Counted from the stretch's first letter, positions 28,001-40,896 are shown. The stretch is 64,000 nt of DNA from Halictus rubicundus (GCF_050948215.1 NC_135158.1:7177822-7241821); one strand, 5' to 3'. Notes: generated by a model from the letters alone, not told the origin. Made by a program: numbers and translations.

Positions 28001-30261
28001 ATTGTGATCAGCGTGTCTCGGAAGTTGCGGAACAAACAGTAGCCGATGCTTTCTGCAGAATATTAAAAACCGGTAACTAGTCAATTAACCTACCTGAGCG
28101 TCCAGAACGCGGACGTTGAAGGGAGCAGAATGTTGTACCACGACTGGGAAATTAGGCTGCGCAAACAACGGGGCCTGTTTAAACATATTAATCTATTCAT
28201 ACGGCATTTCTTGCGACACCGAGGGGTCGGTGTGTACTCAAGTTTGTGCATTAAGAAGGCCAAAGGGTGAAACGCCGGTAAAATCCACGGGGGCGAGGCA
28301 ACCGAGCGACAGAAAATGCGAGTACCTTTGCGGCGGCGTCGGGCGGCGGAAATCGTGGAATGCGGGAAACGCGAGAGGCACGCGTGAAGAGGTGGAAAAC
28401 ACGTCGACGGGGTGGGTTTGGGGGGGAGGGGGTCGAGATCTTTTGAATTATTCATCCGGGAGAGAGGGCAGAAAAAAAGGCCAACAGAGGAGTCGCGCAA
28501 TCAGAGAACCGACGCTCGGTTAATTCGTGTTTCGTGCCTCTTTTTTCTACGGGGGACACTGACGGAAGGCCGAAACGGTTAATCATCGCGTGGCGCTGAA
28601 GCGTCGTTCCTGGGACATCGACGTCGACCGTCCTACCGAGAACAGAATCAAAGGGAGCGGGGCCGATATGACTTCGCCCTCGGAAATTAGAAGCGCCCGC
28701 GTGATCGGAATACCGAAAATTTCGTCTTTTGTCTTCGAACCGGTAAACACTCGCCACCGTCACGCTTCGACGGTCGCTTGAATTTTCGCTCGTGATCGAA
28801 ATTTAACAAAATTTCTACCCGGTAATCCTGTAAAAATGCCACCTCCACAGTTACGTCGGACGACGCGAATCAAATGTCTAGACTGCGGATTTTTATGGAA
28901 AGTCAACATTTTCCGCGGTCGTTGCGAGATACACGCTTTAAAACGGAATATCTTTTTTACAAATGGACCAAACGATTTCAGTTGTCCTGCCAAGCTGGGT
29001 GCGCAGTTTACTAGATGAAAATAGCAAAAATTGTTTTTCGCAACTTTTTCCGGGCTGGTAACGAAAATTTAGGAAACGTGCTTTGTGGACTCGTGTATTC
29101 TTTTTCTACATGCTGAAAATTTCGTCGAGATTAATTGGTGTACGAGTTGTCAACGATTAAGAATCCTTAGAAGGACCGAACTTGTTTTTCATTTATTCTT
29201 TACGAAACATACAGCTGAAAAAATTTTCACACGAATTTTGGGAGGTTCGTAGTAAAGGTGAAACTTCACTCTTCATGTGTATGGTAAATTCAATCGCGAA
29301 AAATTTTTGCTAGAAACGCGATACTCTAAAACCTTTTAAATTATTTTGTTGCTGAGAAAGCTTCAGTCCTCCCAATATGCATATAAATGTTATAAATGTT
29401 TATTCTCCAATGACACAGTGCATTGTACACGAAATAAGAAATGCTGTGCCTGCAAACAACAAGTGTCATTTATAAATCATTTTGGAACAAATTTCAGCAG
29501 GACAATGCTCTTGAGAAGAATTAAATTCGATTCTATTGTTCTGCGAATAGATGAAACGATGTAACATTGATTTCATGTTTGAACGACTTGAAGGATATAA
29601 AAATAAGTTTTTTTATTCGGTCTGTAGGTGCACAAAACATTTTACTGTTTCATTGTATTTCGTATCGTCTTATTGTCTTTACTTTTCCGTCAATGCAGTG
29701 ATCACGACTGGGAAGCATCGGTAATGTTCGCTTGAATGCTTCGAGGAAATAAAGGGAAACCTCGGTTGCACTGATCATTTGTATGGTGAGCATGTCAGAT
29801 CTCCACGTCACGTACTAGACGTAAAATGTTATCGTAGCTCGGAACGTCGGTCATTCAGTTCTAAACAAGCCTGCGAAACAGTTGCTTCCAGTAAATCAAG
29901 GAAGTTCCCCGGGCGAAATAACAAGACAATATGGTTAAGACTTTCCTATCTCGAAGTCGCACTGTCATCAACGCGTAATTTCGCTCCTCATCACTAAACA
30001 ATAGGTCACCCAAAATGTTGCCTTCACTTTGTAGTTCAAAGACTTCCGAAAATGAAGCAGCAAATGTTTTTAACAAGTACGAAACCTTCGTGCGTTCATA
30101 TTTACATTTTCAAAAGAGACGTATACAAAATTAGCGAATAATATTCTCTGTTGACTCGGAGAGGTGACTTTTGTTTCGACACAAACTTGCAGTTACGCTT
30201 GCACCGTCAACGGAAACTCCATAGATACAAGCTCCGCGCTTCGCATGTTAACATCGCTCAA

Positions 30262-30400
30262 CTTTAAACACGCACAACTTTTGTACCAGTGCACTCCTCG
30301 CCTTAAAACTTCGATCTCTGGCATTTTCTCGTCAAGATGTACAGGATTATATAGTAAAAAGTTTGACATTTCTGGGTTGCCAAGCTGAAGTTTATCCAAA
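30262..30400 (+). repeat. Dispersed repeat family, copy 5 (diverged)
   Basis: Recognisable by AACTTCGATCTCTGGC, TTTTCTCGTCAAGATG, TACAGGATTATA, ACATTTCTGGGTTGC and AAGTTTATCC in the same order and spacing as the other copies. It is the most diverged of the six. Confidence 0.65.
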
Positions 30401-33400
30401 TTGAATCTTCCTGTGTCAAATTTTCTACAAAACAACAAAATATAACATAGTGTCAATATATTCTTAATTTGCCGAAAACGTTATCAAAGGGAAACTTTAC
30501 ACATCCCTACAAAAGTGTATATTTGCACAACTCCCGCAACTATAAATCACCCAGCACCGTATTAATACCAATAAAACAAAATCTCCCGAAAAGCCACAGG
30601 GAAACTACAAACAGAGTAGGAATCGCAGACGATAAAAAATTCCGCAGAAACCAAAAAAAAAAAAACCCGCCAGTAGACTCCATAAACCGTCGATGGGCGA
30701 GGGGGCTAGTAGCGTTACAAATACCGCGTTTTATATTCGTCGTTTCAGTCTCTCGACTTCCGTTCCCGTATCCGCGTAGACGTTTCCAAGCAGTTTGCAG
30801 GGCACCAGTCTGCTTCCGGCGACTGTCATGTAACCGTTACACACCCAGCCCCGCGTTCCATTTTCCCCTCATCCTCCCTGTTTTTCTGGAAACGAAAGGG
30901 AAGCCGTTCTCCGGGGCAGAATCTTGCCGTAGGTGTAAACGGTGCGTCCCGACGCCGGTCGAATCTATTATCCGGGGAAAGACCGACTTTTGTTGGTCGA
31001 TCCGCGTGCGGGGCGTCTCCTCGAATTATCGAATATTCCCGTTTCTTCGAGCCCGGCCGCGATCTCCAGTCCATTTCTGTGCCGCCATTACCATTAATAG
31101 CGTGCACCGTCGTCGTAAAATCAATGAAAGAGTTTCGCCCGAGCCCCCTTTTTTTCTCCTACCCGCCCCGCACATTAGCGGCGCCATTTATTCGCGGACG
31201 AAAGTTTGTATCGCTATCTCCGTCCAACGATTTCCGTTCGCATTGAATATTTCATAGAGTTAAGGTCGTTGTATTTATGATAATTACGGGACACGATCCG
31301 AAGGAGGCTGCTGCGGCCACCGCGGAAGAGGACTTCCGGTCCCCTTCCTTTGTGGCACCTTCCTCGAGAGCCAACGAGTCTAGCGCGTCTTCCATCATCC
31401 CGGTCGAAGGTCGAACTGCTGCCGGGTATGTATACATACTTTCTTTTCAAATTTATGGAAATTTCGCCCCGCGGAATCCGTTCTGCGAGAGCAACAACCC
31501 AGCCAGCCACGCGGGACCGCTCGCTGGAAGCGGCGGACCGCATTAACCGAAAAGGATAGTGTCCCGGGCACACGAAGATGGATGGAAACGATAATGGTGT
31601 TTTCGTTCGGTTTACGAAGCGCCATCAAATTGCTCGTTTATAAACATCAAGCGTGAGCAATTTCCAAGACAATCCCGGAGAATTATGAGTTTCCATAAGC
31701 AATTCCGGATTCCGCGGCCCGCGATCGAGCGCACCGAGTTCAAACTTTTCAACCGGGCTTGGCTTTCCTTCCGGGCGACCCGCGGTGTATTCAAATATCC
31801 GCTCGTAAGTCGTCGTTTTCTTTCTTCTCTTTTTTCCTATTTTTTCTGTTTTCTTTCTTTTATTTCAGAGAGGGGTTTTCCTTGTTACCGGATACGAAAT
31901 ACAAAGATTCTCTTGCCAGCTGTGCGCGGCTGACTCGGGCAGAGTTGGAGTTTCAGAAATATATTGTTCTGAAGGGACACGAGAAGATGATCACGGTTTC
32001 GATACACGGTGGATCCAAAAAAGTATTGGAACAGTCTCTTGCAATCAATGAACAGAAGTTTTATTTCTTTTAATATACACGAATCAATTAAAACATAATA
32101 CGCTTTCGGTCTAGTTTAGCTATGTATCTTGGACAAGAAAAGTGTTAAAAATGGAATACATTTCTGTATGTATGTCGCCGAGGCCTGGATGATAAATGTC
32201 GCGGAATTATCCCCACTACCGCGGGGTATACCCCGAGGCTCGAAAGACCTGGGACACCAAGGAGGGTAAACATAACAGGGCTCGGGTATGTCTCCTGGAC
32301 GATACACGTCGCTGGCAAGACCCGTGTTGTTGACATATATCGAGAATTCAATATATACGAGTTTTTGATACCGGAAAGTGACTTTTGGCCCACCCTGTAC
32401 TTTACTAAAACGATAATTCAGGCAATGTGGCCGTGATTGTTGCGTAATCGAACACAGTTTCATTGTTCAAAAAAAAAAAAAAATAAAATTCAAATCGAAT
32501 TTGAATAGTCGCTTTCAAAGGAGAACAGCTTCGAAAACTGGTCCAACGCGCAAAGTGCAACGTAGCAGGCGGTAAAAGCGAACTGGTGCGGGGATTTTAC
32601 ATGAAAATAGAACTTGCACATTCGAAGTAAAACATTTCGTGGCTGGGTTTGTTTTCGAAAAAATTTCATTCGGATTTCGACCGGAACACCATCGAATGGG
32701 AATCGGCTAACATGTCTGTTCGTTACTCGCTGTTCCTACTTCCTGTAGACACTAACGCATGCGTACTACATAAACTTTCGAGGTCGATTACCTTCGAAAT
32801 GAAACTCTGTACGAAAACATGTTCCAAATTTTTTTGTTATTGTTTCATGTAGTACAACTTCCCTACCTCTCTCTCTGTCCCTCTTCCTCTCACTCTCGTG
32901 ACTATGCCACCTGTTCTCTGACTTGTGTGTCAGGCAAATATTCGAAATTAATTTTTGCAAGCAAATTTTTGTAAAAATATCGCATTCGCTTTCAACGTCA
33001 GGTCATATTCATTTGTTAACAGTGCTGCTGTCGTCGTGTCGTGCACTTTCAAGCAATATAGAGAAGAGAGAGGCGTGTTAATAAAGATTTTATTACACGC
33101 TACTTTGTTACACGAAAGAATGAGGATAGTATTTCACGATCGTCGTCCTAGTAACAAAATGAAAATGTAGTCAAACTGAAAAAGGTTAAAAGGTTAAAAA
33201 TGTACAGTGCCTATGATAAACAGTTTGCGGACTCAGCAATTCTTCAATCGATTCTTCAATCAAATTCTTCAATTCTATATGTAAAATCTGACAATCTAGT
33301 GACGGTATATTCCAGCACGTTCTCCACGAAAATATTGTGAAAAATGCTATAATAATGAACTGAATTTGTGCACTGAAATTTCACATTCTCGCTAACCATG

Positions 33401-35626
33401 TCCGACATTATGTGTGGTGGATCTTCACACTCGGTCCACCCTGGCAACCACAACAATTCGAGGAAAGAGTCGCGAAGTCCAGCCACGATGTTTTTAACGT
33501 AAAAAGCACCGTCTAGCCGGTGCCGTAAGCAGACTTCCCCGGCTCTTAATTAATTTAATATTGTGCGACGCGAAGAAGTTGAAAAGAGGCGGAGGCCACG
33601 CGGCGTTGTTCCCGGTTACCTCTTTTTCGTGGATTGTTTCCATTGAGCGCGGCCATGTTGACGGATCGCCGCGGATTGTCACACTCTGCCGGCCAGGAAT
33701 TTCATCTTGCACATAATTAATCTCGGCAATTACGCACCAGACAAGTATAATTCCGTGCTAGCGTCGGCATCCGGCCGGTCCGCCGTGAAAGCCGATGCTA
33801 CAACGTTCCGCACTACTGTTCCCGCCGCAAACTCGAGGTTTCCTGTCCTTCCGCAGTAGCTGTTCCGTTTTCCATCCAGCGAAACAGCGGACGAAGCTCT
33901 TGTCGCTTTAGTTTCGCCGAGACGCGACGCGTTCAAATTGCCACATACCTGGCCGGAATGGAGCGAGAGAGGCCGGGTCCCACTGCGTGCGCGATCACTG
34001 TGACAAGTAACGCCAGGGAACGCGGTTACTTTTCCATTTCAAATTCACCCGGTGCCTTGTATCCGTCGCACTTTGTAATATTTAAGCGTCCCCGGTCGCC
34101 CCGGCGAATATTCACGCGAGCTCCGCCCCTGCGACTTCACTTTCGGAAACTCAAATTGCGAAATTCCGCGGCCGTTAGCGGCCGGTTCACTTGCCACAGA
34201 AATCCTCGCGAGCGAGTCCGTGTTTCGTTGCCCCGCAAAATTAAAGGAACACTGCATTACGCGGGGTTTTATAAACTGCACGGGGATTGTTTAACACTAT
34301 TTCGACCGCGGTTTTATCTATGTTTCGGCTTAATCTTTTTACGTAGAATCACCTTGTTTTCAGTTGTACCAACAGTTACCGATCACCCTGTGCGTTCCAA
34401 ACAATCGAATTATTGAATAATTTCCCTGTAGTGCATCTTTGCAGTCACAATAAAATTTGAATATAAAATTTGATGTCCTGTATCTTTTTAAGAGTGTGTT
34501 TCCAACAGACTAAATAAATTAACTGGAACAACGAACGGAAGCGGAGGTTCCATGGCTGGTAGATCATTTAGCACAGTAGTGTCGATAAAGAAAAGAAATA
34601 AAAAGTTTGTATCCCATTAACTATAAACGGGGAACAATGTCCAGAGCAATGTCCAGATATAAGAGTTTAATATACCGAGGATATGAAGACCGCGGATCCC
34701 CTTTACACTCGAAGTAAAGATCTAATCAAAGTTTTAATACTTCTGTTCCGTTTTCTTAATTATTCTTCCACGTCTTCCACGAATTATGCGCCCAAAGATG
34801 CAGTTCACAATGTAACATTGTTATACTTTATGTTTCGAACAGAAATTGAACGGACACGCGTCGTTCGAAATTTTTAACGTCGCTGTTCGGATGGAACTCT
34901 CTCGTGGAATTGCTGCAATGTTCCTGAAGAACGATTTCGAATAGACCGGCAATTTTTCCAGAATTTCCGTGTTGCTAGCGGCGAACCGAAGAGGCTCGGA
35001 AAAATCGCTGCATTGATCGAAAAGAGGAAAAACAAGCATGTTGATTGGTCAATACTTTTCCTGAGGATTGAAACAATTCGTTCAGAATGAATCGGGCGCG
35101 ATGTGGTTCGATTTAATTAAGAAACCGGGTACGAGAATTGGTCGGATCGTTTGACGGTGTTTCTAGGCTTTGACCGTTTATAACACGATTGTTCCGCAGA
35201 TCTCGTCGCTCGCCGTTTCATTCGAATGAGATATTGGTCCTCCGTATAGAAATGCTATTCGTTAGCGTTAATCACACAAAGTGGTGGCGGCTGACCTTGT
35301 TAAAAAAAAAGAAAAAAATATTAAATTATAAGATAATTTCTTCCAATATCCTTCCCGCAGTAAAATATGCAACAAATGCTTAGGGCTACCGATCACCCCT
35401 AAATATTGACATATTCATAGCGGAACCTAATATTAAGGCTTGCAGTTATATTCAGTCGTATTTCAAAGATTGTAAATCATCTATTTAAATCGTAATTACA
35501 TCTTGTAACATTGTAATACCAACCTGTAAAATTGTAATACCACATTGTAAAGTGAAATGGACCCATTTAAGGGTCTAAAGAGCTTCAATAAAAAAAAACA
35601 AAAACGAATGCTTAATTATCCGCGGT
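30401..35626. other. Non-coding stretch with CpG-rich blocks and the longest open frame in the window
   Basis: A stop-free stretch of 262 codons covers 30469-31257 on the plus strand but begins at TTG, is rich in Arg, Ser and Pro, and shows no domain. CpG-rich DNA covers 30.7-31.6 and 33.6-34.3 kb. The element at 32172-32400 lies between. A short imperfect tandem (TTGTAACATTGTAATACC units) is at 35505-35550. Confidence 0.55.
32172..32400 (-). mobile_element. Unclassified repeat element with CAGGGTGGGCC terminus
   Basis: The right edge, on the minus strand, reads GTACAGGGTGGGCCAAAAGT, a start typical of many insect transposons. Its left part (32172-32226) is repeated at 40240-40293. A segment near its middle (GACGTGTATCGTCCAGGAGA) is a diverged tandem copy of the left part (GACATTTATCATCCAGG). 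No transposase fragment is recognisable, so the class is unknown. Confidence 0.5.
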
Positions 35627-35964
35627 TTAACCCTCGGACTCCTGCTATTTCTAGGCCTGTGCCGGAGTCGTTTCTGACCCACGCCGACATTTCGCTTCTC
35701 TTTCGATATAAGGCAGTGGTGTGCAGCGCGCATCTTCGCTGCGCAGCGGTGCCTCGTGGATGTGGATAGACAGCATGAGCCGCGCACGAGGCTGCGCAGC
35801 GCAGGTGCGCGCTGCACGAAAGAGACGTTGGTGGGGGAAGCGTTTCGCCTGCCATCACTGATATAGGGCGATGGCTCGGGACCGGCTTTCGTCGTATTTC
35901 GGATGAAAAAGAAGTAGCGGAGCTATCCTCACTGCGAATGGCTCCATAGCAACCGGAGGGTTAA
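35627..35964. mobile_element. Candidate TTAA-bounded MITE with a long internal hairpin
   Basis: TTAACCCTCGG at 35627 faces inverted TTAACCCTCCGG ending at 35964, giving a 338 bp unit with TTAA at both edges and piggyBac-like CCC starts. Similarity of the two ends fades after about 12 bases. It contains the GC-rich hairpin 35721-35817. No coding potential was seen. Call strength is moderate because the inverted match is short. Confidence 0.45.
35721..35817. repeat. GC-rich inverted repeat (hairpin)
   Basis: The left arm 35721-35758 (starting GTGCAGCGCGCATCTTCGC) and right arm 35785-35817 (ending GCGCGCTGCAC) are inverted copies with few mismatches and one 4-base offset, around a loop of about 26 bases. 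Transcribed RNA would fold into a long stem. It sits inside the candidate MITE at 35627-35964. Confidence 0.8.
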
Positions 35965-36674
35965 TTCGAGAGAAACGACAGATAAAGTGGAAAGTCGGAA
36001 AGTCATCCGCCGAGTCGAAGATATCCCTCGAGCTCCTCATGAAACAGCACACCGATTCAAAGCTATCCATTACAAAATCTATTAAAACTTTCGCCGAGTA
36101 CAGGCCCGCGTTTAGTGCACCGCTACCTATCGAATAAATGCCAACCAATATGTATCCAATAGTATCCATACACGTCCGCGGTATCGTGTGTTATTGGATA
36201 GTGAACTATCACGCACGATGCAGCTTGTACGCGGACGTCGCGTCGCACACGGATTCGGTTATCAAAACGGATGGCTCCATTAGAACGATTATTTCGCCGT
36301 CTCGATTCATCATGCAATGATAATATTGTATTTTCAGGGTGATTATGATTAAGAATCGCGAGGCGCGACGTGCACGTACACCGCATCCCCGAAGTGTTGT
36401 GTAATCGATTACTTTACCGGCGGACAGCATGTCGACGGTGTTTTTCGAGCAAGCAGAAAACACATCTCGTTGAAATACATCGCCCATACACCATCGAAAT
36501 TCCGTTTCACCGTATCGAAGTAACCGATCGGCGATCCGTCTTAGTCACTGGGAATCGAAAAACATCGGCAACGAACGCTGTGTATTTCCTCGATTTGTTG
36601 GACAGACCCCGTTTTCGAAGTAGTCGCCTCGCATCGTCGATCGATTAAACGCGTTTAGCTCTCTCCTGCGAGCA

Positions 36675-36694
36675 AGAGAGAGAGAGAGAGAGAG
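36675..36694 (+). repeat. (AG)10 microsatellite
   Basis: Ten uninterrupted AG units. Confidence 0.95.
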
Positions 36695-38142
36695 TATCTT
36701 TTACCCGGAAATATGAATTGTAAATTTGCCTTTGTACACAACGATCCTTATATTTACCTCATCTTATCTTATTTGACTCGCGAGTTAGGCAAATGGCATA
36801 CCTGTCTGATAAGGTATAACGTTACGAACTACTTCCGCTACTAACGAGCCGAAACAGGGCCCTCGCTGCTTTAATGCCGGTTATTTTGTATTCTGAGTAT
36901 CCGTTTTGGAAATTGGCAGAAATCGCGTATTGTTACATTCTTTTATTTTCGAGCAAATTTTTATGCAACTGGATTCGCAATGTTTCGTGTTTACTGAAAG
37001 ATTATCTCGCAGTATACTATCCCTTCCAGTTGTGTAAATTCTTTTATACTGTAGATAGAATTTTTCATGAAATTATTAATTATTAGTGAGCCACTAATCA
37101 TGCTCAATTGGGAAACGAGTATGTTCAAGACAATATTACCTTGACTATTCTTTCGTCCCAATATCTAAAGCATATGTGCTTTAGTTTCCAGTCAACTTTA
37201 GGATCATATCTCTCCTGCCACGAGTGCCTAGGCTATCGTTCGAAAATATTTGATCACTCACACCACACAGAATTTATAAACGAAAAGGGAATAAGGAACT
37301 ACAGTCTTCTGCATTAGGATCTTCTACATATTTACCCATATATAATTTCAAACGCCAATAAATATTTCATTAAACTGATTTTAAAGGGAAAGTATTTATA
37401 CAAATTTTTATTTGCATTATACGAGAAGGTGTTCGATCGTAATTGTACTTAATTCTCGGAAGAAAGCTGGCGTATATCCTGTCGTACTTTTGGAAATGAA
37501 TTCAGTCGTACGGAAGATCGCCGAGCGATCATATCGACGCAAAGCCGATCGATAATTAGAATCGCTGACGCTATACCGGAGACTTAGGTTTCCCCCCGGA
37601 AACTTAGGACAATGTCTGGTTCTATGCATATAACTCGCACCAGTGGCGGCTTAATATTGACGTGTCGTATCCAAAGGCGAAGTTTCCTCTCTTCTCCAAG
37701 GGATTTTCTCAGCTTTAGAATATACTATAGTGAGCGGCGCTGTGTAAACGATCGCCGCACCTCGGCACACCATATTAATAGGGCCATCTTCATGGCCAGT
37801 TTAATATTGGATACGAAGCGTCTGGACGGTCCTTAGAAGCAGATACGATTTATGGCCCCTGGTGATGGAGGATTTGTAAATAGAATCCCAGCTAGGAAGA
37901 GTACCCTGAGGACAGGCACGTGCTCAGTATAACTCTACCACTCTAAGAATTTCGCAAAGATTTCACCCGCTGCCATGAAAACAATATAGCAAACAGTAGC
38001 CCCGATCCCATGGTTTTATTGGATTCTGCTTTATTGATGTTATGGGGTGCGGGCTACGATCTGTCTGTAGGTGTTCACTCGAAGTATAGTCTGTTCACAC
38101 GTTGTTCATTCTATCGCCGTTTGAACCGCATTACAATTCTTT

Positions 38143-38274
38143 TTAAACCCCCGAAATGCGATCTGTCACGTTAGAAGCTATCTGAAAATTCAAACGTTTC
38201 AAATCAGCGAAAAGGAGTACACGGAAAATTTGATTGGGGTCTCTCGAGACCCCGTGGCACCATTCGAGGGTTAA
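38143..38274. mobile_element. Short TTAA-edged candidate MITE
   Basis: The left edge TTAAACCCCCGAAATG resembles the inverted right edge TTAACCCTCGAATG (TTAA at 38271-38274). A perfect small palindrome, GGGGTCTCTCGAGACCCC, lies beneath the right end at 38236-38253. No reading frame is present. The left match is imperfect, so this may be one true end plus a chance match. Confidence 0.35.
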
Positions 38275-39190
38275 AAATAATTTCGCCTCAGGTACAAATG
38301 TTTGTGAATCTATTACACTCGAGGTACAGGCAATTTGTTCTACACTCGTCTAAGGCAATCCACTTACAACATCATTAAGGGGGATTCTCGTGTAACTTCT
38401 CCTAAAAAATTGTTTACTGTATTTTCTAAAAATGTTAGAACATTAGTCGATTTTCCTGCTTTGCACGAGACATCCCCTCCGATTATAAAAATCACTAAAC
38501 ACTTAATCCAGTGACAAAACCAACTATTATCCGAGCACTCGGTGTATCCGTGATCAGTTTCAGTTAACCGAGTTCCTACGATGCAAGTAAATTGCCTGCT
38601 AGTAAATAGCCCCGTGTTAAAACCGGCACGAAGGGTCGAGTCCTTCAATACCGCCGAAGGAATTCCCAAGAGTCGCGAGGTTAGCTTGCAATGTCGCTCG
38701 TGAAGGGCGTGTGTGTCGAAGGTTCTCCGTGGTGATAGAACGGGAGCGTCGATCGGTTGATCGCCCGCGTGTAAACAACGGAGGATTGGTCACGTTGGAT
38801 CACAGGATACAAAGAAGTCCCGCTAGAAATTTCCGAACAACCGATTCCCGGTGGACGATCGTTCTTGACGATGGTCCGCGTTGCCGGCGCGGGAACTCGC
38901 CTAAACCAGAGAAATTTCCGAGTCGAGCGACTCTCCTTGTCCGGGGCGCGTGTGCAGGTCACGCCGGTTCGGAAGCAACGCGCATTACCCAATTGTTTGC
39001 CCACGTTTCCGACGGTCTGTCCCGCCGTGTCGGAAGTTCCCGCTGCAGACACGGCCCCGTCGTACTTCGATGCATAATGCCTGTCAGCAGAAATTGCCAG
39101 CGCATATTTGCATACGTAATCGTCCCCCTCGCCTGGTATCACGCACGGTCATCCCCCCCCCTGTAGACGACCCCGGAATTGTCCAGGGAA

Positions 39191-39219
39191 GATCGATCGT
39201 CCGATCGATCGATCGATCG
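39191..39219 (+). repeat. (GATC)n-like tetranucleotide repeat
   Basis: Repeated GATC/CGAT units with one interruption (GTCC) inside a GC-rich block. Confidence 0.9.
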
Positions 39220-39802
39220 GTGGTTCGGCCAAGGCGAGGGCGGCTGTAATTAAAACGGCGTGGCAGCCGGTTTTCGGACACGTATCACGCGAATCATTAA
39301 TATTATTCGGTGGCGCGAGCGTTCGCCTCGCCGGGCCCATGTTAATTATCCGTCTGGCCCGCATTGTGCTCGCCGGAACAATCGACGATATTACATTTTC
39401 CGACGAAGGCCGAACGAAGAAAATAGGCACGATGATAAAGGAACGAGAGAGAAAGAACGGGGAGGAAAAAAAGGAGCAGCGACACCGCAAGTTCACAAAA
39501 GGGAGATTCATATTCCGCTCGGAGAGACATCGGCATTCGGGGCGGAAAATAAAATCTTCGGGAGGTTGACCCGTCCGCGGGAGAACCTCGCCGCTATATT
39601 CAGGGGGGAAGGGTCGGTCCTCGTTTTCGTCTCATAAGTTTCTCGTTTCTGAACGGTTAACCGACTCCCCGGGACCGAGGCCGTGTCACTTCGCTGACCC
39701 TCCCCGTGGCCGAGCGTTCTAAACCTACCGGGATGCTCCGCGATATGCATTCGAAATGCTGCTGAGCTTCCCCCCCCCCGAATCTTCCTGTGGCGGTGCT
39801 AC

Positions 39803-39938
39803 GTGCGAGCAGATTCTCTTATCAAAATAATACCTCTCTTAAATCGCCGCGGCACGAGATCGCCGAGCGGTGGCAACGCTAACCACCGGTTCCGCTCGGG
39901 AAAACGTAAAGGGGATGATGTTTTAAGGGGCTCGTCGA
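39803..39938 (+). repeat. Local direct repeat, copy 1
   Basis: It begins GTGCGAGCAGATTCTC and is identical to the copy at 40717 for its first 29 bases. It then continues with diverged similarity through CTAAATCG or CTTAAATCG, CAACGCTAACCACCG and GTTTTAAGGGGCTCGTCG. The offset between copies is 914 bp in the same orientation. Confidence 0.75.
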
Positions 39939-40239
39939 GAAAGGTTACAGTTAACGGCTTGCTTTGGTTACTAACTAGCCGGTAACTCTTGTTCCTTCTA
40001 TTCGCCATCGGTATTCAGAAATTTTCGATTTATTTTTCTTTTGGTAATTCAACGAACCTATCACTTCATTGCATCATAGACTGCAGATCTTTAGTCTGCT
40101 TAGTATCGTAGACATTTGTTTCTCCCCTCAATGATTCTAATAAGTTATATTTTCCCTGTTCTCATTTTTGGAAATACCCATTTTTGTCAGAAACACATCA
40201 AACCCGCAGTCCAGTCACAGCACAGCGATTTCTCTATAT

Positions 40240-40293
40240 ATGTCGTTGCGGCCTGGACGATAAACGTCGTGGAATTGTCCCCACTACCGCGGG
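40240..40293 (+). repeat. Second copy of the 32172 repeat core
   Basis: It aligns without long gaps to 32172-32226 through GGCCTGGACGATAAACGTCG and TCCCCACTACCGCGGG. Differences are mostly C/T or A/G changes, several at CpG, consistent with ageing of a methylated repeat. Confidence 0.7.
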
Positions 40294-40716
40294 TGTATTC
40301 GTGTCGGTATAAACTATACCGTACTTACATTGATCATGACATAACTTCTGTCATCTCAATTTCACTTTAATCTTCCTGTAACATCAGGAAGCTAAAGATT
40401 TTTTAAATTCTTTTAACCTCTCTGTTTCTAAAATTTTACTCACAATAATCACAATTTATCATCTCTTATCTTACGTTATCATTCTTCCAAAGAATTTATC
40501 CAAAAATGAAACAGTCATGCATGAAAGTGCACCTTCTCTACTGAAAATCAAATACTCGACAGAGCCTGAAAAACGAGGGATGGACGAGGGTTGAAAAATT
40601 CAAAATCGATTATCGATCAGAATTGCCTATTCTGTGCACTTAGAGCTACCCGCTATTCTAACCTGAACATACCGAATTAAATTCATGCAAACCGCGTAGA
40701 ACTTTCTCCCGGCTTC

Positions 40717-40849
40717 GTGCGAGCAGATTCTCTTATCAAAATAATGCCTCTTCTAAATCGCAGGGGATAGCGACGCGATGGCAAAGCCAACCACCGCCTA
40801 CGTTAGGGAAACAGAAAATGGGCTGGTGTTTTAGAGGGTTCGTCGCGGC
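40717..40849 (+). repeat. Local direct repeat, copy 2
   Basis: This is the partner of 39803-39938. After the identical 29-base start it shares CCTCTT..TAAATCGC, GCCAACCACCG, GAAAA..GGG and GTGTTTTAGAGGGTTCGTCG. It could be a segmental duplication or two insertions of an unnamed repeat. Confidence 0.75.
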
Positions 40850-40873
40850 GCGGAACGTCACGACGCTTGTATA

Positions 40874-40896
40874 CGTCTCGTCTCGTCTCGTCTCGT
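40874..40896 (+). repeat. (CGTCT)n pentanucleotide repeat
   Basis: Four tandem CGTCT units plus a partial one, directly after the second copy of the 914 bp-offset direct repeat. Confidence 0.9.

Larger units (their letters stand above)
18063..30261. other. Non-coding stretch with two CpG-rich blocks
   Basis: CpG-rich blocks lie near 18.5-19.3 and 28.1-28.9 kb. It holds the 19454 hairpin, repeat copies 3 and 4, and the microsatellites at 22589 and 25037. The DNA from 19.5 to 28.0 kb is AT-rich. Open frames on both strands in the CpG blocks lack recognisable domains. Confidence 0.55.

Noticed and set aside
38681..39166. Overlapping open frames of about 150 codons on both strands
   Set aside because: The region is CpG-rich with few stop codons; both strands are open equally, which fits composition, not coding.
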